A stretch of DNA of 6,750 bases from an uncultured Clostridia bacterium (GTDB lineage: Bacteria; Bacillota; Clostridia; Oscillospirales; CAG-272). Location of the stretch: assembly GCA_947306035.1 (NCBI GenBank), contig CAMZFG010000045.1:1-6750 (forward strand), written 5' to 3'. Made by a program: the position numbers and the translations under genes. This document shows positions 1 through 5,961 of this stretch, piece by piece. Below the pieces are notes generated by a model, which saw only the letters and a list, made by a program, of their open reading frames with translations, had not been told where the DNA came from and made no database searches. Each line of letters opens with the position of its first letter. Position 1 is the stretch's first letter.

Positions 1-918
1 CACTATGCCATCGGCGCTTTCAACATCAACAACATGGAGATCATTCAGGCCATCACCGAGGCCGCCGCGGAAGAACGCTCGCCCGTTATCCTGCAGGTTT
101 CTGCCGGCGCGCGCAAGTACGCCAAGCATGTCTACCTGATGGCGCTTGCCAAAGCCGCCATTGAGGACAGCGGCATCGATCTGGCGCTGCACCTGGATCA
201 CGGCGCGGATTTTGACATTTGCAAATCCTGCATCGACGGCGGTTTTTCGTCGGTCATGATCGACGGCTCGCACCACCCCTACGAAGAAAACGTGGCGCTG
301 ACCCGCAAAGTGGTGGAATACGCCCACGCGCACGGCGTGGTGGTCGAGGGCGAACTCGGCGTGCTGGCCGGCATTGAAGACGAGGTCTCCGCCGCGCATT
401 CTTCCTACACCCGTCCCGAAGAGGTCGAGGATTTCGTGGGCCGCACCGGCGTCGATTCGCTGGCCATTTCCATCGGCACGTCGCACGGCGCCTATAAGTT
501 CACGGCCGCGCAGTGCACCCGCAACGCCGAGGGCATTCTGGTGCCCCCGCCGCTCCGTTTCGACATTCTCGAAGAGGTCTCGCGCCGCCTGCCCGGCTTC
601 CCGATCGTGCTGCACGGCGCTTCTTCGGTGCCGCAGGAATACGTGAGAGAGATCAACTCCCTCGGCGGCAAACTGCCCGACGCGGTCGGCATTCCCGAAG
701 AGCAGCTGCGCAAAGCGGCCGGCATGGCGGTGTGCAAGATCAACATCGACTCGGATATCCGGCTTGCCATGACCGCGGCCATTCGCCGCAAACTGACTGC
801 CGATCCCGCCGTGTTCGACCCCCGCGCTTACCTGACGGTGGCCCGCGACGAGGTGCGCAAAATGGTCAAACATAAGATCGTGGACGTGCTGGGCTCCTCC
901 GGCGCGCTCGACAAATAA
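1..918 (+). CDS. fba: class II fructose-1,6-bisphosphate aldolase (5' partial)
   Basis: This enzyme reversibly cleaves fructose-1,6-bisphosphate to dihydroxyacetone phosphate and glyceraldehyde-3-phosphate in glycolysis and gluconeogenesis. It is cytosolic and zinc-dependent. The reading frame is open from base 1, with 11 codons (HYAIGAFNINN) before the first ATG at 34, and this is the conserved N-terminal 'YAxGAFNxNN' block. The true start therefore lies just outside the window and the ATG at 34 is internal. Counting from that Met, visible motifs are HLDHG (residues 53-57, catalytic Asp and a zinc His), the SVMIDGSH block (73-80), EGELG (105-109), a second metal His in SHG (150-152), LHGASS (193-198, third metal His) and NIDSDIR (237-243, phosphate binding). 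The 305 visible residues are close to the usual ~307 of the short class II form. The related tagatose-bisphosphate aldolases (GatY/KbaY) share these motifs and cannot be fully excluded. The gene is intact at its 3' end and is followed by a hairpin. Confidence 0.93.
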   Translation, partial: HYAIGAFNINNMEIIQAITEAAAEERSPVILQVSAGARKYAKHVYLMALAKAAIEDSGIDLALHLDHGADFDICKSCIDGGFSSVMIDGSHHPYEENVALTRKVVEYAHAHGVVVEGELGVLAGIEDEVSAAHSSYTRPEEVEDFVGRTGVDSLAISIGTSHGAYKFTAAQCTRNAEGILVPPPLRFDILEEVSRRLPGFPIVLHGASSVPQEYVREINSLGGKLPDAVGIPEEQLRKAAGMAVCKINIDSDIRLAMTAAIRRKLTADPAVFDPRAYLTVARDEVRKMVKHKIVDVLGSSGALDK

Positions 919-953
919 AAAACACGGGGCTGACACGTCAGCCCCCTTGTTAT
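919..953 (+). terminator. probable terminator or attenuator hairpin after the aldolase gene
   Basis: An 8-bp perfect stem, GGGGCTGA (926-933) with TCAGCCCC (938-945), closes a 4-base loop. An A-run precedes it and the modest T-rich stretch CTTGTTAT follows. The T-tract is weak for an intrinsic terminator, so partial read-through into the thioesterase gene is plausible. No convincing promoter fits in the 40 bases between the hairpin and the next start codon. Confidence 0.55.
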
Positions 954-971
954 ACCCCGGAACGGGATGAG

Positions 972-979
972 AAAAGGAA
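972..979 (+). promoter_or_regulatory. ribosome binding site fixing the thioesterase start
   Basis: The AAAAGGAA stretch lies 5 bases before the ATG at 985. An upstream in-frame ATG at 967 has no purine-rich site at suitable distance, and the AAAAGGAA lies inside its own first codons. The start at 985 is therefore preferred. Confidence 0.65.
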
Positions 980-984
980 CGTTT

Positions 985-1707
985 ATGAAACATAGTGAGA
1001 CCTATTATCTCCGCTGGTACGAGACCAACGCGGCGCGCATGCTGCGGCCCTCGGCCCTGCTCGCCCTGATGCAGGAGACGGCCAACCTGCAGTTCGAGCG
1101 CGCCGGCAAGTCGCTCGACGTTTTGCGCGACCGCGCGGGGCTGGCCTTTATTCTCGGCCGCCTGTCGCTGGATATGATCAAGCCCCTCTTTGCCTACGAT
1201 ACGGTGACGGTGGAGACGTTCACCTGTCCCTCGCACGGCGCGGGCTATCTGCGCGGCTTTCGTGTGCTGCGCGGCGACGAGGTGGTGGCGCGCGGCGCCT
1301 CGCAGTGGGCGCTGGTCGATCTCCCGACGCGCCGGCTGACGCCGGTGGAAAAAGCCCCGTTCGCCTTTGAGGACGAGCCGCCTGAAAAGACCGAAATGCC
1401 CCTGCGCTTTGCCGCACCGGCGGACGCCCGCTTCGAGCAGGTCGGCACGCGCGCCGTGGCCTATGAAGACATTGACTATAACATGCACATGAACAACGCG
1501 CGCTATCCCGACATGGTGTGCGATTTTCTGCCGGATCCCGCCGCCGTGCGGGTGACAGGCATTTCGCTTTCCTATTTGAAAGAGGCGCCCTACGGCAGCA
1601 CGCTGACGATCGAACGCGCCGATCGCGGGGCGGGGCTCTTTCACTTCCGCGCCCGGTGCGGCGACGCCCTGTGCCTGGAAGCGCTGGTGCGCACGGAGCC
1701 GCTGTAA
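985..1707 (+). CDS. acyl-ACP thioesterase (FatA/FatB-like, double hotdog)
   Basis: It is predicted to hydrolyse acyl-acyl carrier protein and release free fatty acid in the cytosol. The product is 240 residues, a typical size for bacterial members of the acyl-ACP thioesterase family with two hotdog folds. The N-terminal hotdog covers roughly residues 1-125 and contains the family-like stretch SQWALVDLPTRRLTPV (106-121). The C-terminal hotdog follows, with the hallmark DYNMHMNN (164-171), which aligns with the plant FatB motif D-x-N-x-H-x-N-N (Asp164, Asn166, His168). The segment SYLKEAPYG (196-204) corresponds to the plant 'EYRREC' segment. It keeps the Glu (200) but has Ala201 where plant enzymes carry Cys. 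The start was chosen at 985 because of its ribosome binding site. It lies between the aldolase hairpin and the lipoprotein gene, 23 bases from the latter, suggesting shared transcription. Acyl-chain specificity cannot be read from sequence. Assignment to the family is firm; physiological role is inference. Confidence 0.88.
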   Translation: MKHSETYYLRWYETNAARMLRPSALLALMQETANLQFERAGKSLDVLRDRAGLAFILGRLSLDMIKPLFAYDTVTVETFTCPSHGAGYLRGFRVLRGDEVVARGASQWALVDLPTRRLTPVEKAPFAFEDEPPEKTEMPLRFAAPADARFEQVGTRAVAYEDIDYNMHMNNARYPDMVCDFLPDPAAVRVTGISLSYLKEAPYGSTLTIERADRGAGLFHFRARCGDALCLEALVRTEPL

Positions 1708-1720
1708 TATTTGGTTTTTC

Positions 1721-1726
1721 GGAGGT
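1721..1726 (+). promoter_or_regulatory. strong ribosome binding site fixing the lipoprotein start
   Basis: GGAGGT lies 4 bases before the ATG at 1731. The frame stays open upstream as far as 1518, but that part overlaps the thioesterase gene and gives an arginine-rich, non-coding-looking translation. Starting at 1731 puts a classic lipoprotein signal peptide at the very N-terminus. Confidence 0.85.
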
Positions 1727-1730
1727 CATA

Positions 1731-3941
1731 ATGAAAAAAGCACTCGCTTTTTTGCTGATGCTCACCACGGTTTTATCACTGGCGTCTCTTGCGGGTTGCC
1801 GCAAAAAAGGAAAGGAAGAAGAACCGATGAACGAAGAAACGGAAGCGACGGAAGATTACGGCTATCAGATATACGTTTCTCCCGACGGAAACGACGAAAA
1901 CGACGGTTCGATCGGGTCGCCGCTTGCCACGCCGGAAGGGGCGCGGGCCCATTTGCAAACGATCATGCCCGAAAGATCCACCGTGTGGCTGCGCGGCGGC
2001 ACCTACTCTATCGACAATTTCTCTTATGGCGCGGCAGACTGTGAGAACGTGGCTTTCCGCGCCTATCCCGGCGAGGAAGTGATCTTCAGCGGCGGCGTGT
2101 GCCTGACCGGCACCTGGACGGGCACCGCCGAGGTCAACGGCAAGACTGCCTGGGTCAAAAAGTTCGATGATATCGGGGCATTCGGCGAGTTCAACACCCT
2201 GTTCGGTAAAGAGGAGTTCCTCATCAACGCCAGATACCCCAACGATACCGACTATCTGCTGGCCGCCGCCGGGGCGAACCCCCAGAGTTCCGACTCCAAC
2301 TTTGCCCACAACCTGGGGCTGGTGACAAAAGCGGGCGACCTGCCCGACCTTTCCGGCGAGGATATGTCGCACGCCTATCTGCACGTGTTCCACTACTGGA
2401 CCGACGATCTGCGCCCCATCGCTTCCTACAACGCGGCGACGAACACGCTGAACCTCAAAGAGGCCACCAACAACACGGTCAAGGCGAACGACCCTTATTA
2501 CATCGAAAACGTGCGCTGCGGGCTGACCGAGCCGGGCGAATGGTATTTCGATTATCGCGAACTGACGCTTTACTATCTGCCGCGGAAGGGCGAAACGCAG
2601 AACGAAACGCCGATCTACGCCGGGCAGAATCAGCGGCTGATGTCGATCTCCAAAGCCGACAATCTTTCTTTCCACGGCATCAAATTCGCCTATACCAACT
2701 GGCTCTACGAGGCGGATCTTCCGCAATCCGCCAAAGGCACGCTCCCCTGCATCGCGATCAGACGCTCGAAGGGCGTTTCGTTTGAGGATTGCGTTTTCAA
2801 CTGCATCTCTCACTCCTGCATCTCCTTTGGCAATTACCGCGACGTCAACGACGATTGCGCGGTCCTGCGCTGTAAATTCGAGAACATCGGCACACACGCC
2901 GTGGTGATCGGCAGCGAGAAAAGCACGACCGGCGTGGCGAAAAACATCACCGTTTCAGATTGCCTGATCGCCCATTACGGGCAAGTGCGGCACCACGCCG
3001 TGGCCATTCTGCAGACCTTTGCCGCCGGCAGCAAGATCACCCACAACGAGATCCACGACGGCATGTATACCGCCATTTCCGTCGGTTGGGTATGGGGCTA
3101 TGAGGAGACCGCCTGCCGGGACAACCTGATCGCCGACAACCTCATTTACAATATCGGCCACGGCCCGCTCTCCGATATGGGCGGCATCTACACCCTCGGC
3201 GTGCAGCCGGACAGCGTGATCTCGGGCAACGTGATCCACGACGTCAGGACCGGCGAACTGGCCACCACCTACGGCGGTTGGGGCATCTATTTAGACGAGG
3301 GCTCTACCGGCTTCACCGTCAAAGAGAATCTGGTCTACGGCTGCGGCTCTCAGGGCTTTCACCAGCACTACGGCAGAGAAAATCAGGTGGTCAACAACAT
3401 TTTCGCATTGAACGAGGAGGGCCAGGTGCGCTGCTCCGTCATCAAACCGTCGGGCACAACGCAGATCTACCTGCAAAACAATATCCTTGTGGGCGACGAC
3501 CAGTTCATGTATCACAAACTGATCAGAAATTGCTTCTCGGACAACCGCAACGTCTATTACGATTACACCAACGGCAGCAACGTGAAAGTGCAAAAGTCGG
3601 ACGGGTCGGTCTCTTCCGGCAGATCGGGCATGACCGCGTTCGGCTACGGCAAGAACGGCGTGTTTGAAGACCCCGGCTTTGTGGACGCCGAAAACGGCAA
3701 TTTTACGTTGACGGGCACCACCGTGACCGACAAGATCGGCTTTGTTGCCTTTGACTATTCCAAAGCGGGTTCCTCTACGTTCGGCAGCACCTACTTGATC
3801 AACGCGCTGCCCCGGCAGATGGATAGTTACAAGCCGGTGCTCACCAGGACCTATAACAGCGCCAAAAACAAAGCGATCGCAAACCGCAACGAGCAGACGA
3901 TCGCCGCCCTGAAAGAGGCCTATGAGGCGCTGAACAAATAA
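1731..3941 (+). CDS. secreted lipoprotein with right-handed parallel beta-helix (GH141-like)
   Basis: This is probably a cell-surface carbohydrate-active protein of 736 residues; its substrate is unknown. Residues 1-23 form a lipoprotein signal: a basic start (MKK), a hydrophobic core, and the lipobox LAGC with Cys23 as the lipidation site. A charged, Glu-rich linker follows (24-42). Residues 47-75 (YVSPDGNDENDGS, then SPLATPEGA) and 86-122 (VWLRGGTY, AYPGEEVIFSGG) match the N-terminal cap seen in many beta-helix glycosidase-type proteins. An insert domain with the characteristic EWYFDYRELTLYYLP (270-284) follows. Beta-helix rungs run from about 300 to 600, marked by repeated 'N-x-I/V-x-x-N/D' patterns and the conserved GGIYTLG (484-490), GWGIYLDEGS (516-525) and GFHQHYGRENQVVNN (542-556) blocks. 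The C-terminal segment has NGVFEDPGFVD (642-652) and AFDYSKAG (673-680), both usual in this family. It appears full length and undamaged. GH141-type glycosidase is the best guess from remembered family patterns; a polysaccharide lyase or a non-catalytic binding protein is possible. Confidence 0.85.
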   Translation: MKKALAFLLMLTTVLSLASLAGCRKKGKEEEPMNEETEATEDYGYQIYVSPDGNDENDGSIGSPLATPEGARAHLQTIMPERSTVWLRGGTYSIDNFSYGAADCENVAFRAYPGEEVIFSGGVCLTGTWTGTAEVNGKTAWVKKFDDIGAFGEFNTLFGKEEFLINARYPNDTDYLLAAAGANPQSSDSNFAHNLGLVTKAGDLPDLSGEDMSHAYLHVFHYWTDDLRPIASYNAATNTLNLKEATNNTVKANDPYYIENVRCGLTEPGEWYFDYRELTLYYLPRKGETQNETPIYAGQNQRLMSISKADNLSFHGIKFAYTNWLYEADLPQSAKGTLPCIAIRRSKGVSFEDCVFNCISHSCISFGNYRDVNDDCAVLRCKFENIGTHAVVIGSEKSTTGVAKNITVSDCLIAHYGQVRHHAVAILQTFAAGSKITHNEIHDGMYTAISVGWVWGYEETACRDNLIADNLIYNIGHGPLSDMGGIYTLGVQPDSVISGNVIHDVRTGELATTYGGWGIYLDEGSTGFTVKENLVYGCGSQGFHQHYGRENQVVNNIFALNEEGQVRCSVIKPSGTTQIYLQNNILVGDDQFMYHKLIRNCFSDNRNVYYDYTNGSNVKVQKSDGSVSSGRSGMTAFGYGKNGVFEDPGFVDAENGNFTLTGTTVTDKIGFVAFDYSKAGSSTFGSTYLINALPRQMDSYKPVLTRTYNSAKNKAIANRNEQTIAALKEAYEALNK

Positions 3942-3962
3942 AAAGCGTTTTTGCCGATAAAC

Positions 3963-3992
3963 AAAAAAGCCCGCACACGGTGCGGGCTTTTT
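3963..3992. terminator. bidirectional intrinsic terminator between convergent genes
   Basis: A GC-rich perfect stem, GCCCGCAC (3969-3976) with GTGCGGGC (3980-3987), closes a 3-base loop. It is flanked by six A (3963-3968) and five T (3988-3992), so it works as stem plus U-tract in both directions. It sits 21 bases after the lipoprotein stop codon and 7 bases beyond the rubrerythrin stop on the other strand. Confidence 0.9.
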
Positions 3993-3999
3993 GCTGTTT

Positions 4000-4551
4000 T
4001 TATTTGAAGTAGCGGTTGAGCAGACCCTCGAACGCCTTGCCGTGGCGGGCCTCGTCACGGGCCATTTCGTGCACGGTGTCGTGAATGGCGTCAAGCCCGA
4101 GTTGTTTGGCTTTTTTGGCCAGCTCGAACTTGCCGGCGGTGGCGCCGCGCTCGGCCGCGACGCGCACGGTCAGGTTCTCTTTGGTAGAGGGGCTGACGCA
4201 CTCGCCGAGCAGTTCGGCAAATTTGGCGGCGTGCTCGGCTTCTTCAAAGGCGGCCTTTTCCCAGTACAGGGCGATCTCGGGATATCCCTCGCGGGCGGCG
4301 GCGCGGCTCATGGCCAGATACATGCCGACCTCGGAGCATTCGCCCTGGAAGTTGGCGCGCAGGCCCTCGACGATCTCGGCGGGCACGGCGGGGTCTTTGG
4401 CAACGCCGATGATATGTTCGGCGGCCCAGTTGGCGGTCTCTTCTTTGATCTCCTCGAATTTTTCACCGGGGGCTTTGCAAAGCGGGCATTTGTCGGGGCG
4501 GACGTCAGACTCGACGATCTCGCCGCAGATGGTGCATCTCCATTTTTTCAT
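4000..4551 (-). CDS. reverse rubrerythrin (rubredoxin domain first), peroxide-scavenging
   Basis: It is predicted to reduce hydrogen peroxide (and possibly consume oxygen) with electrons from NADH via a redox partner, protecting an anaerobe from oxidative stress in the cytosol. The protein has 183 residues. The N-terminal rubredoxin-like domain (1-35) carries two iron-binding pairs, CTIC (Cys6, Cys9) and CPLC (Cys22, Cys25). The ferritin-like four-helix domain (about 38-183) carries the di-iron ligands: Glu71/Glu74 in GECSEVG, EEAEH (103-107, ExxH), Glu134, and DEARH (166-170, second ExxH). Canonical rubrerythrin has the rubredoxin domain at the C-terminus, so this domain order marks the 'reverse' type known from Clostridium. 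The start is supported by AAGGAG (4561-4566), 9 bases upstream. It has its own promoter (4603-4631) and ends at the shared terminator. A role as general rubrerythrin-family peroxidase is secure; the electron donor is inferred from the family. Confidence 0.92.
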   Translation of the reverse strand: MKKWRCTICGEIVESDVRPDKCPLCKAPGEKFEEIKEETANWAAEHIIGVAKDPAVPAEIVEGLRANFQGECSEVGMYLAMSRAAAREGYPEIALYWEKAAFEEAEHAAKFAELLGECVSPSTKENLTVRVAAERGATAGKFELAKKAKQLGLDAIHDTVHEMARDEARHGKAFEGLLNRYFK

Positions 4552-4579
4552 GGTTGTGTTCTCCTTGTTTGAATTGATC

Positions 4580-4591
4580 GGTCGTGCGACC
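4580..4591. promoter_or_regulatory. inverted repeat in the rubrerythrin leader, possible operator
   Basis: GGTCG (4580-4584) and CGACC (4587-4591) form a perfect 5-bp inverted repeat around TG. It extends on both sides to ATC/GAT if one base is bulged (4577-4595). It lies just downstream of the predicted transcription start, where a repressor could act. It does not resemble the AT-rich PerR box. It is short enough to be chance. Confidence 0.3.
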
Positions 4592-4602
4592 TGATTGTCT
4601 TT

Positions 4603-4631
4603 ATTCTATCATATTCCGACGCAAAAAGCAA
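4603..4631 (-). promoter_or_regulatory. predicted sigma-A-type promoter of the rubrerythrin gene
   Basis: On the minus strand, TTGCTT (4631 down to 4626) and TAGAAT (4608 down to 4603) are separated by exactly 17 bases in a locally AT-rich stretch. Each hexamer has four of six consensus bases or better. The predicted start of transcription is near 4596, giving a leader of about 45 bases. Confidence 0.6.
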
Positions 4632-4650
4632 GAGAAAAAGCGCAAATCGG

Positions 4651-4681
4651 AAAAACGGCGTTTTTCACCCCGTTGTCGGGG
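4651..4681 (-). terminator. weak terminator candidate at the end of the MFS gene
   Basis: Reading the minus strand, the last codons form CCCCG-ACAA-CGGGG (4681-4668). The stop codon is then followed by bases able to pair AACGG (4674-4670) with CCGTT (4658-4654), running into a short T-run (4653-4651). The two pairings compete and neither is strong. Some read-through into the rubrerythrin gene is plausible. Confidence 0.3.
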
Positions 4682-5879
4682 TATCTGTCGGCGGGGCGTT
4701 TTTCTTTCGCACCTGCGCGGCCAAAAGCAGCGTGCAAAGAAAGAGCAGGGCGGGCACGGCCGCTGCCAGCAAAAAGGGCAGGCGCAGATCGCCGCCCGCG
4801 AGGTCGGCCACGCGGCCCGCGAGCGAAGGGCCGGAAAGGCACCCGACGTCGCCCGCCAGCGCGAGCAGGGAGAACATGGAGATGCCGCCGCCCGGAACGT
4901 GCCGCGCGGCCGCGGCGCAGACGCCCGGCCACAGCACGCCCACGGCAAGGCCGCACAGTCCGCAGCCGAGCAGGGCGACGAGGGGCAGGGGCGACAGCGC
5001 GGCGACAAGGTAAGCCGCCGCGCACAAAAGCGACGAGCCGGCGATGACGCCGAACAGGGATACGCGGTGCGCGAGCAGGGCATACGACAGGCGGGCCGCG
5101 CCCATGAGCAGCGCGAACAGGCAGGGCCCCAGCAGGTCGCCCGTGGTCTTATCCACACCGACGCCCGCGACCGCGAAACTGGAGGCCCATTGGGCCATGA
5201 TCATTTCCGAGGCGCCGGAAGCGATCATCATGACGAGCATCAACAGAAAAACACGATTCCCGAACAGGCCGCGCAGGTGCGAAAAACCGACGCCGCCCGG
5301 CAGGCGGCAAAGGGGCGCGCCCGCAAAGAGGAACACGCCGCAAAGCGGAACGAGCGCGAGCAGGCAGGAAAGCAAGCGCCAGCGTTCAATGCCGAACAGG
5401 GCGAAGAACAGCACGGAGAGCGCGATGACGCCCGCCTGGCCCCAGCAGTAGAACGAGTGCAGAAAACTCATCGACGCCGCGCCGTTCTTTTTCGGGCAGG
5501 CCTCGATAATGGGGCTGACCAGCACCTCGACAAGGCCGCCGCCGAGCCCCGTGAACAGGGTGGCCAGCAAAAGTCCGGCATAGGGCGAGGGGAACCAGAA
5601 AGGGAACACGGCGTAGCCGCAGAGGCCGGCCGTGATCGAAACGTGGGCGACCAGCATGGCCTGGCGCAGACCGATGCGATCCATGAACCAGGCCGAGAGC
5701 GCGTCAACGGTCAGTTGAATGGCAAAATTGAGGCCGATGAGCAGCGCGATCTGCGAGAGAGACACGCCGAACGCGTCCCGGAACGTGAGAAAGAGCAGCG
5801 GCGCGTAGTTGATGGCAATGGCCTGAGAAACGGAACTGACGTAACAGGCGCGGCGTGTGAGCGCGAACGAACGGTGCAT
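4665..5879 (-). CDS. major facilitator superfamily transporter, 12 membrane segments
   Basis: This is an inner-membrane secondary transporter of 404 residues, a standard MFS length. Hydrophobic segments can be placed at roughly 13-33, 44-64, 72-92, 100-125, 140-162, 168-190, 205-225, 250-268, 274-294, 299-320, 335-360 and 367-389. MDRIGLRQ (66-73), between segments 2 and 3, matches the MFS motif A pattern (D-R-x-G-x-R). The segment SFLHSFYCWGQ (138-148) recalls a group of sugar-type MFS proteins in Firmicutes, but I cannot assign a substrate. The start at 5879 was chosen because GGAGGG (5889-5884) precedes it. The frame is open upstream to 5981, but those codons overlap the end of metF and lack ribosome binding sites. 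The C-terminus is a short Lys/Pro/Thr-rich tail. It lies downstream of metF on the same strand, with its own likely promoter. Nothing in the context names the cargo; efflux or sugar uptake are both possible. Confidence 0.88.
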   Translation of the reverse strand: MHRSFALTRRACYVSSVSQAIAINYAPLLFLTFRDAFGVSLSQIALLIGLNFAIQLTVDALSAWFMDRIGLRQAMLVAHVSITAGLCGYAVFPFWFPSPYAGLLLATLFTGLGGGLVEVLVSPIIEACPKKNGAASMSFLHSFYCWGQAGVIALSVLFFALFGIERWRLLSCLLALVPLCGVFLFAGAPLCRLPGGVGFSHLRGLFGNRVFLLMLVMMIASGASEMIMAQWASSFAVAGVGVDKTTGDLLGPCLFALLMGAARLSYALLAHRVSLFGVIAGSSLLCAAAYLVAALSPLPLVALLGCGLCGLAVGVLWPGVCAAAARHVPGGGISMFSLLALAGDVGCLSGPSLAGRVADLAGGDLRLPFLLAAAVPALLFLCTLLLAAQVRKKNAPPTDTPTTG

Positions 5880-5883
5880 GGAT

Positions 5884-5889
5884 CCCTCC
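5884..5889 (-). promoter_or_regulatory. ribosome binding site fixing the MFS start
   Basis: On the minus strand GGAGGG is followed by 4 bases and then ATG at 5879. The alternative in-frame ATG at 5894 has no purine-rich sequence upstream. Confidence 0.75.
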
Positions 5890-5902
5890 GGCATGGCAAG
5901 AT

Positions 5903-5931
5903 GTATTAGCAGTGTATGCGCGACGGAGCAA
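5903..5931 (-). promoter_or_regulatory. predicted sigma-A-type promoter of the MFS gene
   Basis: On the minus strand, TTGCTC (5931 down to 5926) and TAATAC (5908 down to 5903) are 17 bases apart. An overlapping alternative uses TTGTCG with TACACT at 18 bases. Either would allow the transporter to be expressed separately from metF. Confidence 0.5.
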
Positions 5932-5952
5932 AAGCGACAAAATGTGACAAAA
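5925..5952 (-). repeat. imperfect tandem repeats of 9-10 bases at the MFS promoter
   Basis: Read on the minus strand, three units follow one another: TTTTGTCACA (5952-5943), TTTTGTCGC (5942-5934) and TTTTGCTCC (5933-5925). The first two share TTTTGTC exactly; the third diverges after TTTTG and contains the predicted -35 hexamer. Spacing of about one helical turn suits a regulator binding one face of the DNA. No known box is recognised. Confidence 0.4.
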
Positions 5953-5961
5953 CCCGCCCCG

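Noticed and set aside
1518..1730. N-terminal extension of the lipoprotein reading frame by 71 codons
   Set aside because: It overlaps the thioesterase gene, translates to Arg-rich sequence, and would bury the lipoprotein signal peptide. GGAGGT before 1731 decides the start.
1776..2897. 373-codon open frame on the minus strand, antisense to the lipoprotein gene
   Set aside because: The sense frame has clear signal peptide and beta-helix family motifs, while the antisense product shows only low-complexity Val/Arg/Gly-rich sequence. It is a GC-driven shadow.
3291..4094. 267-codon minus-strand frame spanning the convergent terminator
   Set aside because: It crosses a strong bidirectional terminator and overlaps the ends of two well-supported genes. 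No motif or ribosome binding site supports it.
3991..4572. 193-codon plus-strand frame antisense to rubrerythrin
   Set aside because: The minus-strand frame has all rubredoxin cysteines and di-iron ligands. The plus-strand frame is Gly/Phe/Ala-rich shadow and begins in the terminator.
4584..5909. 441-codon open frame on the plus strand, fully antisense to the MFS transporter gene
   Set aside because: Its translation is almost all Arg, Ala, Gly, Glu and Gln, as expected from reading the complement of a GC-rich membrane protein gene. It has no ribosome binding site and no recognisable domain.
5880..5961. Possible SAM or other riboswitch downstream of metF
   Set aside because: The gap is only 82 bases, is largely taken up by promoter elements and repeats, and shows no conserved riboswitch stems.
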